Origin: a virus
Direction: 5' to 3' (one strand)
Length of the DNA stretch: 25,469 bases
Virus record (IMG/VR): IMGVR_UViG_3300022752_000355
Span: 1 to 25,469 of that record
Below the pieces are notes generated by a model. It was not told the origin of the DNA. It was given only the letters and a program-made list of their open reading frames with translations, and ran no database searches. Shown here one piece after another: positions 5,465 through 11,893 of the stretch (the stretch's first letter is position 1; every line of letters starts with the position of its first letter). The position numbers and the translations under genes were made by a program.

Positions 5465-5857
5465 ATGGCAGAGTACTACCACGTATCTCCTACGTACAAC
5501 AAGAAGAGAATTCTTAACAGGGGTCTAGACCCTTACGCTCCCTCTAACGGGTGGGGAGACCCGATGGACGAAAAATACGAGGATTTGGACGATGCGGAGT
5601 TTGACGAGAAGTTCCACCAACCAATGCGTCGTGTCCACTTCGCTACAGGTATCGATGATGCACGTAAGTGGGCTGAACAGGTAGAGTTGACACAAGGGGA
5701 TACTACCGAGATGTCTCTATTCAAGATAGACACTAAAGGTCTCCCTCTTATCCAAAAAACATCCGACATTGGTTTAGTGGACACGTACACCCCCAAAACT
5801 GTAAAGCCACATCGCATTACCCACGTAGAAGACTTTTACCCCCACGACTATAACTAA
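5465..5857 (+). CDS. ADP-ribosyltransferase-fold protein (YYHVS type)
   Basis: A 130-residue protein with the layout of small ART-fold proteins of the KptA/Arr type. A first strand carries the NAD-contacting His (EYYHVSPTYNKKRIL, residues 3-17), then NRGLDP, then VHFATGIDDARKWAEQ (about residues 58-73), where VxFATxxxxAxxWA is the usual second motif. The closing strands are SLFKIDTKGLPLI and a HRITHVEDFYP end. Whether it modifies protein, RNA or a small molecule is unknown. AAGGA lies 7 nt before the ATG. It is one of about six ART-like genes in the window. Confidence 0.6.
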   Translation: MAEYYHVSPTYNKKRILNRGLDPYAPSNGWGDPMDEKYEDLDDAEFDEKFHQPMRRVHFATGIDDARKWAEQVELTQGDTTEMSLFKIDTKGLPLIQKTSDIGLVDTYTPKTVKPHRITHVEDFYPHDYN

Positions 5858-5934
5858 CTTGTAACAGAGTTTAAATAGCCAAAAAATAAAGGTGCCGCGA
5901 ATGCGCCAGATAACCTGTGTCTGTGGCTCTTGGA

Positions 5935-5943
5935 TGTCACAAT
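5935..5943 (+). promoter_or_regulatory. leaderless promoter for 5950 gene
   Basis: TGTCACAAT (5935-5943) followed by exactly 6 nt and ATG at 5950. The upstream CGCCCT box of the first three copies is absent. Confidence 0.6.
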
Positions 5944-5949
5944 AGGTAC

Positions 5950-6420
5950 ATGGCTTTAGACTTCTACGACAACGGGACTCTGTCGTCTCCAAATTGTGCG
6001 GAATGTAAGGGGGGCATTCATGTGGAAGACAATCAGTGGAAGCACAACCACTATTTAGACAAAATACCCCCTTTTTGGGGCAAGTTGGCTGATGAAGAAG
6101 AGTCGGGCAAGTCGCAGACTGGCTTAGGGTCGTTCTTCAGCGATGTGCGCAGCAATGCGGACGGCAAATTCAAAGACACGCAACATCAAGCGGTTCCTCA
6201 TGATGGTCGAACCATTGCTCAACAAAACGCCAGCGACGAACTCTTGCAGTACGAGCTTGTTTCTCGTCCAGAAGAAGCAAGTTACTACGCACCAAAAGAC
6301 CTTGAAGGCAAGGACATTGAGCCTAAGCTTTTTGCACACAACGTGGGTAAACAATTAAAGGGCTATGTCCCTCCGCCATCCAACAAGCGGGGACCACGCG
6401 GTCCCGGTAGGAGAGCATAA
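5950..6420 (+). CDS. hypothetical protein with single CxxC
   Basis: A 156-residue protein that I do not recognise. It has one CAEC pair (residues about 16-19) close to several His residues (HVEDNQWKHNHY), a possible metal site near the N terminus. The rest is hydrophilic and low in hydrophobic core, ending in a Pro/Gly/Arg-rich tail (PPPSNKRGPRGPGRRA). An in-frame GTG at 5917 would give a longer protein, but ATG 5950 sits exactly 6 nt after TGTCACAAT. The stop overlaps the next start by one base (TAATG). Confidence 0.7.
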   Translation: MALDFYDNGTLSSPNCAECKGGIHVEDNQWKHNHYLDKIPPFWGKLADEEESGKSQTGLGSFFSDVRSNADGKFKDTQHQAVPHDGRTIAQQNASDELLQYELVSRPEEASYYAPKDLEGKDIEPKLFAHNVGKQLKGYVPPPSNKRGPRGPGRRA

Positions 6421-6983
6421 TGCCTAGCCCTTTATCTGGACCTCTGTTTAAGCACAGTCCTGACGGCACTGTTCAGTTGCCGATGTTTGCGACTGCGGGC
6501 GAGATTCTTGACCACTACAAGCCCGCTGACCTCCAGTCATATCAAGGCAACGTAGAGCACATGTTGGCAGATAAGCAAGAAGAAGCTGACTCTCGCCCCG
6601 GTGTGGGGTATCGACCAGTCCCCGAAGACTTTAACACAATGCCTAAAGCTGACCGTGCGTCTGGTTGGTACGGCGGTCTCACACAGCGGATAAAGAAGCA
6701 CGGCTACGACTGGAGTAAGCCCGTAGAGGTCTGGGGTATGGGGAAACTTATCACCGATGGGCACCACAGACTTGCAGTGATGCACCGTGACCGTCCGGAT
6801 GAATTTATACCTATTAAGTATGACAATGACGAGATTTCTTACCGCATGCACTTGCAGAATAAATACGACGATTTGGCAGAGACTCTGGGACCTGACCTCG
6901 CCAATATCGCGTTCAAGCCCCACGAATACCCCTACATTAAACGTCAACTCAATAAGGGTCCGATTGAAGAGATTAACCTCTAA
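6420..6983 (+). CDS. ParB-like GHHR-motif protein
   Basis: A 187-residue paralogue of the 3693 protein. Residues 20-39 read LPMFATAGEILDHYKPADLQ, matching that protein's MFATAREIV segment. The pocket motif is DGHHRLAVMHRDRPDEFIP at residues 113-131. The core strand before it (PVEVWGMGKLITDGHHR) is well formed. A 55-residue C-terminal extension (ISYRMHLQNKYDD onwards) has no known family. It starts with a one-base TAATG overlap with the preceding gene, so the pair is probably co-translated. Confidence 0.78.
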   Translation: MPSPLSGPLFKHSPDGTVQLPMFATAGEILDHYKPADLQSYQGNVEHMLADKQEEADSRPGVGYRPVPEDFNTMPKADRASGWYGGLTQRIKKHGYDWSKPVEVWGMGKLITDGHHRLAVMHRDRPDEFIPIKYDNDEISYRMHLQNKYDDLAETLGPDLANIAFKPHEYPYIKRQLNKGPIEEINL

Positions 6984-6985
6984 TC

Positions 6986-7087
6986 GTGGAATTGTACGAT
7001 AATACCGAGTGGGGGCACGGTAACCGTCAGCTATACGGCACCAAGCTCAACCGCCACCAGTTCCCCAATACTCCTGAAAACCACTAA
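6986..7087 (+). CDS. possible 33-residue microprotein
   Basis: A GTG-initiated frame two bases after the previous stop, reading MELYDNTEWGHGNRQLYGTK and ending in PNTPENH. It has no ribosome site of its own but is well placed for re-initiation and fills an otherwise empty 117-nt gap. Composition (Asn, His, Tyr, Gly) resembles neighbouring proteins. It could equally be spacer DNA. Confidence 0.35.
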   Translation: MELYDNTEWGHGNRQLYGTKLNRHQFPNTPENH

Positions 7088-7100
7088 GGAAGAGCAATAA

Positions 7101-7214
7101 ATGGAATGCCAGATTTGCAGTAAGAATCAAGAGACGCTGTGGTTTAAAAAGTGCGTGGACTGTTGGGAAGAAGATGCGCGTGTCTATTACGACAAATGGA
7201 TAGCTGGAAAGTAG
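7101..7214 (+). CDS. zinc-ribbon microprotein, two CxxC pairs
   Basis: A 37-residue protein with two CxxC pairs (C3/C6 in MECQIC and C18/C21 in KKCVDC) separated by 11 residues, a compact zinc-ribbon arrangement, followed by a Trp/Tyr-rich helix (CWEEDARVYYDKWIAGK). The start is supported by AAGGAAGAG 5-12 nt upstream. Such short ribbons can bind nucleic acid or a protein partner; no partner can be named. Confidence 0.7.
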   Translation: MECQICSKNQETLWFKKCVDCWEEDARVYYDKWIAGK

Positions 7215-7224
7215 ACTGCCCCAC

Positions 7225-7464
7225 ATGATTACTATCGATACCCCCACCATGTACATCGGAACCGCTCTTACTTACGAAGAAAAACAACTTGTAGAGGACG
7301 CTGTATTCTTCGACAGCATTGAGCTTGCTAAGCCCACTGCTCAGCGTAAGGCTAAGGAAGCGGGCATGCTGTTTGGCAATGTCTATGCCATCAGTACCAT
7401 CGTAGACAATAAAGGTGTACGACACCCCTACCGCATCATTAAGCATGTTGACTGGTCCATCTAA
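7225..7464 (+). CDS. hypothetical protein
   Basis: A 79-residue protein that I do not recognise, with a compact alpha/beta pattern: YEEKQLVEDAVFFDSIELAK (helix), KAKEAGMLFGNVYAISTIV, and a final strand HPYRIIKHVDW. No cysteines or membrane segment. There is no clear ribosome site; the start follows the previous stop by 10 nt. Its 3' end overlaps the upstream in-frame part of the membrane-protein gene by about 20 nt if that gene starts at 7445. Confidence 0.65.
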   Translation: MITIDTPTMYIGTALTYEEKQLVEDAVFFDSIELAKPTAQRKAKEAGMLFGNVYAISTIVDNKGVRHPYRIIKHVDWSI

Positions 7465-8056
7465 GATTGACCCAGAAGACCCTATTTACCCCGGTTACCC
7501 GTTAATCGGGTGGCGTAAAATAACCCTGAAAGAAGAAAGTAAAGGAACTGAAGTGTCTGTTTTTCAACCTGCCCCTGTAAAAACCGTATCTAAGCCCCGA
7601 GGTGTTGCTAAGCGTCGCACAGGCGCGTCTACGCGCATCAATGCAGATAACATTTGGTTGTATCGCTTTATTGCTATCGGCGTCATTGCCGGAGCACTTG
7701 CCGCATTTGCCACATCATGGACAGGTCTTCTATACGTTGCAGGATGGCAAGCACTGCCCGTTGGGTGGGAATGGCTTACCCCCGTCATGATTGACATCCC
7801 CATCGTTGTTTTGAGCCTTGGCGCTCTGGCAAAGCGTAGTCGTGGGGAAAACCACTGGTGGTTCCTTGCATTTGCTATTTTCCTTACGCTCTTGTCTTCT
7901 GTGGCAAACTTTGCCCACACAGTGTCCGTAAATGGTCTGAATGACTACACGGGCTGGATTGGTGCGTCTTTGAACGCTCTTGCACCTGCGTTTGTTCTTT
8001 TGACCACTGAAGTTCTTGGTAGCCTTGTCACACGACCGGTTTCCAAAAAGAAGTAA
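7445..8056 (+). CDS. DUF2637-like four-helix membrane protein
   Basis: A 203-residue inner-membrane protein with four predicted helices, at about residues 73-97 (FIAIGVIAGALAAFATSWTG), 107-128 (LTPVMIDIPIVVLSLGALA), 137-159 (WWFLAFAIFLTLLSSVANFA) and 170-192 (IGASLNALAPAFVLLTTEVL). The polar residues inside helix 2 (MIDIPIV) and the NFAHT motif after helix 3 match the DUF2637 family, found on actinobacterial plasmids and phages, in some cases near transfer (SpdB-like) genes. The start is uncertain: GTG at 7553 has the better ribosome site (AAAGGA, 6 nt) and would give a 167-residue protein that keeps all helices; ATG 7445 keeps an N-terminal segment that reads as coding (PIYPGYPLIGWRKI). Confidence 0.8.
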   Translation: MLTGPSKIDPEDPIYPGYPLIGWRKITLKEESKGTEVSVFQPAPVKTVSKPRGVAKRRTGASTRINADNIWLYRFIAIGVIAGALAAFATSWTGLLYVAGWQALPVGWEWLTPVMIDIPIVVLSLGALAKRSRGENHWWFLAFAIFLTLLSSVANFAHTVSVNGLNDYTGWIGASLNALAPAFVLLTTEVLGSLVTRPVSKKK

Positions 8057-8057
8057 T

Positions 8058-8249
8058 ATGTCTACTAATGAGCACTTTGACACAGGCTTCTCTGAAGCTC
8101 TGAAGGTGGCTCAACAACAGGCTAACCGCGAAGGGCGCTCCGTCCGTGTCGGTGAGGTGTGGGTAAATCCTTCCTCAGCGTCGCTGGCGAAGCGCCCTCG
8201 CTTTGATAACATCAACAAAGGATTCGCAGAAGGTAAAGCCCTCAAATAA
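8058..8249 (+). CDS. small hypothetical protein
   Basis: A 63-residue hydrophilic protein starting MSTNEHFDTGFSEALKVAQQ. It has one N-terminal amphipathic helix followed by RSVRVGEVWVNPSS, a short strand pair, and a basic end. Family unknown. The ATG lies one base after the membrane-protein stop (TAATATG) with an AAAAGAAG purine tract upstream, so the two genes are probably co-translated. Confidence 0.65.
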   Translation: MSTNEHFDTGFSEALKVAQQQANREGRSVRVGEVWVNPSSASLAKRPRFDNINKGFAEGKALK

Positions 8250-8259
8250 CCGTCAAATT

Positions 8260-8268
8260 AGGCATACT
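8260..8268 (+). promoter_or_regulatory. leaderless promoter candidate for 8275 gene
   Basis: CATACT at 8263-8268 occupies exactly -12 to -7 relative to the ATG at 8275, as in the TGTCATACT promoters at 16557 and 18589, but the preceding bases are AGG rather than TGT. Confidence 0.45.
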
Positions 8269-8274
8269 GGTCTA

Positions 8275-8943
8275 ATGGGACGTAAAGAAGAGTTTTCTAC
8301 GGGAGGAACTCCCCACGTGTACGCGAGGGGAAGTATTCGCCGTCGTTTGCCCGCTACTATGACCCCCAACGAAATTGTTTCACAATATCGGTCTGGCGAC
8401 TTAAGGCATAGAGACAAAGCAGAGCAGGACTCCCTAGGAGAAGAGCGGGGCGGATTAAAGTGGCTAATGGACATCTCCTACCAAGGTGCTCATGGTCGAT
8501 GGAACGGGGCATCGACTTCTCTCGCTGAAAGCATTCAGGAAAAGGGATACGACCCGCAGTACCCAATCGTACTAAACCCCAACCATTCTCAGGGTCCTAC
8601 TATTATTGACGGGCACCACAGACTTGCAGTGATGTTGAAAACAGCCCCCGACACTCCTATCCCCGTAATGTTTACAGACGATGAGATGTACAACCGCACC
8701 ATCGAAGATGAGCCAGAAAAGTTTACTAAACGCAAATTAATGGAGCCAAAACCAAGACCAAATATTTACGCTGGAAACTGTAAAGCTTGTGGTCAAAAAG
8801 TACCAGAAGGAGAAGGCGTGCTTATTAAGGTTCAAGGTCGAGGAAATCCGTTCCACCTATATCATCCCCATCACTTGACCTCAAAACAACGAACTTTGTA
8901 CCCTAAGTACAAATCACGAAAGCAAACTACTGATGGGTCGTAA
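8275..8943 (+). CDS. tagged ParB-like protein with C-terminal CxxC
   Basis: A 222-residue protein beginning MGRKEEFSTGG, a variant of the tag on other effector genes. Residues 26-44 (PATMTPNEIVSQYRSGDL) and the pocket motif DGHHRLAVM (112-120) place it in the same ParB-like family as 3693 and 6420. Downstream, CKAC (169-172) with a His-rich HLYHPHH stretch (194-200) forms a likely small metal site not present in the other two. It starts 6 nt after CATACT with no ribosome site and overlaps the next gene by 11 nt. Confidence 0.75.
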   Translation: MGRKEEFSTGGTPHVYARGSIRRRLPATMTPNEIVSQYRSGDLRHRDKAEQDSLGEERGGLKWLMDISYQGAHGRWNGASTSLAESIQEKGYDPQYPIVLNPNHSQGPTIIDGHHRLAVMLKTAPDTPIPVMFTDDEMYNRTIEDEPEKFTKRKLMEPKPRPNIYAGNCKACGQKVPEGEGVLIKVQGRGNPFHLYHPHHLTSKQRTLYPKYKSRKQTTDGS

Positions 8944-9196
8944 CGAAAGCTTCAACCAAGGCAGAGGACGCCGTAAAATGGTTGGCGCACAGATTGCTGC
9001 TGAGAAACGCGCTGAGATTTCGCGCAAACTCCGCGAGGGCGACCGTCCTAGGCAGGGGCAAGACCCTGACCAAGGGTTCCCCATTACGGTTTACCCAGAG
9101 AACAAGTGCCCCCATGAAGGCTGCTCTGCTGCGTACTTCTTGCCAAAAGACCTCGATAACCACGTCGAAATCAAACATCCCCCAAAGAACCTATGA
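8933..9196 (+). CDS. tagged C2H2 zinc-finger protein
   Basis: An 87-residue protein starting MGRNESFNQGRGRRK, a tag-type N terminus followed by a basic segment and a charged helix (AEKRAEISRKLREGD). The C-terminal 29 residues hold a C2H2 finger: C59 and C64 (CPHEGC), then H77 and H82, with spacing C-x4-C-x12-H-x4-H and the usual Phe/Leu positions (YFLPKDLDNH). C2H2 fingers are uncommon in phage; DNA binding is plausible. The gene overlaps its neighbours on both sides (11 nt and 4 nt). Confidence 0.78.
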   Translation: MGRNESFNQGRGRRKMVGAQIAAEKRAEISRKLREGDRPRQGQDPDQGFPITVYPENKCPHEGCSAAYFLPKDLDNHVEIKHPPKNL

Positions 9197-9375
9197 GCCG
9201 CCAACAAGAGCTTCAGCAGGGGTATCTCGGCGTACGGGAACTTCCTCACTACGCGGGAGACTTCTCCTACGTACGTAAGCACCCCTACATTGATTTCCGC
9301 CACAGTGCCTCCCCTATTTACCAAAGTCAGAATAGTGAGTGGGCAAACGACTACAGAATGCCGGGTGAACGATGA
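9193..9375 (+). CDS. small tagged protein, MSRQQEL N terminus
   Basis: A 60-residue protein, Tyr/Arg/His-rich, of unknown function. Its start MSRQQELQQG and internal LPHYAGDFSY parallel MSRQEEF and LPHKKGNFSY in the 5049 protein, although here the motif is followed by 30 more residues (VRKHPYIDFRHS...). It shows little sign of a folded hydrophobic core and may be a short linear adaptor. ATGA overlaps link it to the genes on both sides. Confidence 0.7.
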   Translation: MSRQQELQQGYLGVRELPHYAGDFSYVRKHPYIDFRHSASPIYQSQNSEWANDYRMPGER

Positions 9376-9776
9376 CTGACGCAGCTAATGTTGGGCAACA
9401 AATGGATGGGATTCTAGAACCCATTACTTTCCGGTACCATTCCCGCGAACCGATGACGGGCAAAAACATCAACCACATCCTTGTGGCAAAAACAAAAGCA
9501 ATGATTGACTTCGGAGATGGCACTAAGTTTCCCACAACTGTTGGCGGGCAAATTCACTGGAGCAAGAAGAGTGGAAAGATTGCTTGGATTGAAGTCCCGG
9601 AAGCTGCTCGACACTTGGGTATCGGCACGGCTTTGGTTAATGAAGCTCATCGACTTTCTGAGGAAAAGGGGTTTGTAGCTCCTAAGCACAGTAACGTACG
9701 TACCGACGCTGGTGAGGGGTTTGTACAAGCTATTGACTCTGACGCTAAACCTCGCACGATTCGGGGAGAGGTTTAG
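9372..9776 (+). CDS. GNAT-family acetyltransferase
   Basis: A 134-residue protein with the core GNAT motif: strand GGQIHWSKKSGKIAWIEVP, then EAARHLGIGTALVNEAHRLSEEKG (about residues 77-100), where R80-HLGIG gives the RxxGxG acetyl-CoA loop. A final HSNVRTDAGEGFVQAI completes the fold. The N-terminal strand is short, so substrate recognition is probably simple; the target is unknown. It is clearly better conserved than the GNAT-like protein at 4168. It is coupled to the previous gene by a 4-nt overlap, and two bases separate its stop from the next start. Confidence 0.78.
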   Translation: MTDAANVGQQMDGILEPITFRYHSREPMTGKNINHILVAKTKAMIDFGDGTKFPTTVGGQIHWSKKSGKIAWIEVPEAARHLGIGTALVNEAHRLSEEKGFVAPKHSNVRTDAGEGFVQAIDSDAKPRTIRGEV

Positions 9777-9778
9777 CC

Positions 9779-10423
9779 ATGAGAAAATGGGAAGACATAG
9801 TTAACTCAGGGCTTATTCCCCAAGAGTACACCGACTACATGCAAAGGCATAAGCAAGGAGAAAAACCTAGAGTTTTTCTCGATATGCCCGAAGAAGAGGC
9901 TGATTCTCGGGGTCAGGCAATTAACGACGCCATTAATAGGGCTAAAGGACAAATTGGACGTAAGGGGGAACGAGGCGGAACCCCGGAGTACATGAAGGCG
10001 GAATGGAACTGGTCCGACGAACAGTTGGCTAAAGCAGCAACTTTTTACCACGCCACTCCCAAGCACAGCCGTCCCGGAATCGAACTCCATGGGCTTCGCC
10101 CGACTTTGACTACTACAGTCGGTGACCCGCACGAGATGAAGCAGCGTTACGGGGTATTTGGCAGCCCAACCACTCACGGTCCTAGCGCAGGGTATGGGCT
10201 TGACCCCGCACACCCCGACCCAGATGGAATCAAACGAGCAGACATTTACGAAGTACGTTTGCCTCTACAAGACCTGCGTATTGACCCTTACGGCGTCCCT
10301 TTTTCAGAACGAACTGTTAAGCCCCACGAATTTGAGCGCGTAGGTCACGCATTACGCCGACCCGGTAGTCATGAAGAAGAAGTTCACTGGGGTAAAGAAG
10401 AAGACTGTGAGCACTGCCGATGA
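9779..10423 (+). CDS. ART-fold protein with helical N-terminal region
   Basis: A 214-residue protein. Residues 1-85 are helical and charged. From residue 87 it follows an ART-like pattern: TFYHATPKHSRPGIELHGLRP, then GVFGSPTTHGPSAGYG, then ADIYEVRLPLQDLRIDP and a closing HEFERVGHALRRPG strand, comparable with the YHVS protein at 5465. It ends EEDCEHCR, a lone CxxC. The fold assignment is by motif order only; catalytic residues beyond the HAT histidine cannot be fixed. ATGA overlap with the next gene. Confidence 0.5.
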   Translation: MRKWEDIVNSGLIPQEYTDYMQRHKQGEKPRVFLDMPEEEADSRGQAINDAINRAKGQIGRKGERGGTPEYMKAEWNWSDEQLAKAATFYHATPKHSRPGIELHGLRPTLTTTVGDPHEMKQRYGVFGSPTTHGPSAGYGLDPAHPDPDGIKRADIYEVRLPLQDLRIDPYGVPFSERTVKPHEFERVGHALRRPGSHEEEVHWGKEEDCEHCR

Positions 10424-10962
10424 GTAGCGAATACAACTTCAGCAAGGAGCAGCTTGGAGACTATCTCCCCGGCATGGCTCCCGAACAAGATGACCTACAA
10501 GCTGCTGGGTTTGTAAAGGTATACCGTGGTCTCCACAAAGGGTACCCCAACACTATCCGTTCATCCAAGGATATTGACCTCAATAGTCTAGGTGCGCACT
10601 GGACTACTGAACGGGGTGTTGCACAGTCATTTGCGTCGCACAGCGGAAGAGTGATTGACCCCGATGGCTACTTGGTAGAGGGGTGGGTTCACCCGCGACA
10701 CACTGCTCAGGTCAAAACCAACCCAGAAGATGCGGCGAGGTATGGTAACCGGGGAATCTTCGGTAAAGACAGTGGTGAGGCTGAGGTTACAGTCCGAGAT
10801 GGTGCGCCCATCCGTTTAACAGCCATGTCAAAAGTTCACCAAGAAAACGACCCTGACGATGGCTGGGGCGAAGATATTTTCACTGAGAAGCCTGTAGTAA
10901 ACTTCAAACCTCAAATTGCACGTTCTCGGTCACACGAGCACTCTGTAGACTGGAGAATCTAA
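10420..10962 (+). CDS. R-S-E type ADP-ribosyltransferase
   Basis: A 180-residue predicted mono-ADP-ribosyltransferase. The three class motifs are in order: R36 in KVYRGLH (first strand), SLGAHWTTERGVAQSFA (56-72) in the STS position, and GEAEVTV with the ExE pair E120/E122, after the loop GIFGKDS. ExE enzymes normally transfer ADP-ribose to arginine. The middle motif is HWTT rather than STS, a variant also seen in phage members. The related protein at 17490 has SLGESWTLD and PEKEVTV. T4 Alt and ModA are the functional precedent (host RNA polymerase), but the target here is unknown. It is coupled to both neighbours. Confidence 0.75.
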   Translation: MSSEYNFSKEQLGDYLPGMAPEQDDLQAAGFVKVYRGLHKGYPNTIRSSKDIDLNSLGAHWTTERGVAQSFASHSGRVIDPDGYLVEGWVHPRHTAQVKTNPEDAARYGNRGIFGKDSGEAEVTVRDGAPIRLTAMSKVHQENDPDDGWGEDIFTEKPVVNFKPQIARSRSHEHSVDWRI

Positions 10963-11438
10963 TGACAGACCAAACTCAGCCCATCTACAAAGCAGAGCGC
11001 ATTTGGCGAGGTTCTACGCCATCTGCTGGACGTAGCATTAGCCCGCAAGCAGCGTACGACCTTACGGGGGAGATTATCCATCACCCCAACGCAAACAGTA
11101 TTGAGGGCATCCAAAACGTGCGGGAAGCTTTCACACCAGAGAAGTTTAAGCTCCATACTCCGGGAACCGAGTTTGAGCTTCCTCAGGGACTACACGCTGC
11201 AACCACCAGTGAGGGTCACATCATTGTGCGCCCTGAACGCCTGACTCCGGGAATAATTACGCACGAAGCTTCCCATCTTGTTACCAGACTCAGCTCACAG
11301 TTTGATGAGCACCTCCCCCAGCACGACGCTGCTTTTGCCCGCCAGCACGTAGAGACGGCACACGCTGTTTTGGGGCGTCCCGCTGGGCGCAGACTGGCTT
11401 TGGCATACGACCAGCATGGTGTCGAGTTAGGCAGATAA
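10962..11438 (+). CDS. HExxH zinc metallopeptidase-like protein
   Basis: A 158-residue protein with a zinc-peptidase signature: HEASH at residues 101-105 and a third ligand H121 in HLPQHDAAFARQHVETAH, matching the HExxH...H-x3-F pattern of the small actinobacterial TIGR04338-type metallohydrolases. The segment RPERLTPGIITHEASHLV forms the expected strand and helix before it. The substrate is unknown; a host protein is possible given the neighbours. It starts with a one-base TAATG overlap and ends the same way. Confidence 0.7.
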   Translation: MTDQTQPIYKAERIWRGSTPSAGRSISPQAAYDLTGEIIHHPNANSIEGIQNVREAFTPEKFKLHTPGTEFELPQGLHAATTSEGHIIVRPERLTPGIITHEASHLVTRLSSQFDEHLPQHDAAFARQHVETAHAVLGRPAGRRLALAYDQHGVELGR

Positions 11439-11797
11439 TGGCAGCATCAGACCACCTTGGCGCACAGTGGAAGAAGTTTCACGGAAGCGATGCTGAGTTG
11501 AACGAGGGCGACCTTGTTGAACCACGTGTTACGGAACGTACCCGTATGCTGGGGGATGTTGACCAGACTGCACTAGCACACGTAGTTTCTCACCCATTAG
11601 TGGCATCTACCTATGGAAAGCACGTCTACGAGGTAGTTCCTACCGGAATTGAGAAAGAGCACGGTAGCCACACCGGTCCCATGGGCGAAGCAATCCGTCA
11701 CTGGTCATCAACGTCAGGGTATCGGGTTGTCAAGAAAGTCGAGCCAAACGAGGCTCTCTACGAAATTCCTATTGAACACCTTTACCCCAAGCAGTAG
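11438..11797 (+). CDS. Arr-like ADP-ribosyltransferase-fold protein
   Basis: A 119-residue protein with the motif order of rifampin ADP-ribosyltransferase (Arr): KKFHGSDAELNEGDLVEP (first strand with the His, then a GDLxEP turn), a middle helix LVASTYGKHVYEVVPTG, where VYxVxPTG is typical of Arr, and a C-terminal SGYRVVKKV strand. The middle YxTA motif of Arr is not clear, so activity is uncertain. It is the last gene of array 1; the following promoter (11800-11808) begins directly after its stop. Confidence 0.6.
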   Translation: MAASDHLGAQWKKFHGSDAELNEGDLVEPRVTERTRMLGDVDQTALAHVVSHPLVASTYGKHVYEVVPTGIEKEHGSHTGPMGEAIRHWSSTSGYRVVKKVEPNEALYEIPIEHLYPKQ

Positions 11798-11799
11798 TC

Positions 11800-11808
11800 T
11801 GCTACAAT
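11800..11808 (+). promoter_or_regulatory. extended -10 promoter of hsp20 gene
   Basis: TGCTACAAT contains TG-N-TACAAT, an extended -10 directly after the stop of the preceding gene. Start of transcription is predicted near 11815, giving a leader of about 79 nt. Confidence 0.6.
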
Positions 11809-11810
11809 CC

Positions 11811-11893
11811 TTTTAGACATGCCAACCGGGTGTCGTTTAAGCTGCTGGTCTTCGGACAGCGGAGACTAGCAAATCTACGTCTAAGGAGTAGAA
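11811..11893 (+). promoter_or_regulatory. structured leader of hsp20, FourU-like pairing
   Basis: TTTTAGAC (11811-11818) can pair over 8 bp, with two G-U pairs, with GTCTAAGG (11879-11886), which covers part of the ribosome site AAGGAG. Between them GCTG(G)TC-TTCG-GACAGC forms a UUCG-capped hairpin. This resembles a FourU RNA thermometer and the gene is a heat-shock protein. The caveat is that the TTTT lies just upstream of the start site predicted from TACAAT, so it may not be in the main transcript. Confidence 0.3.

Noticed and set aside
5901-5945. 14-residue frame MRQITCVCGSWMSQ before the 5950 gene
   Set aside because: There is an AAAGGTG site upstream, but the frame overlaps the TGTCACAAT promoter box and is too short to support; kept only as a possible leader peptide.
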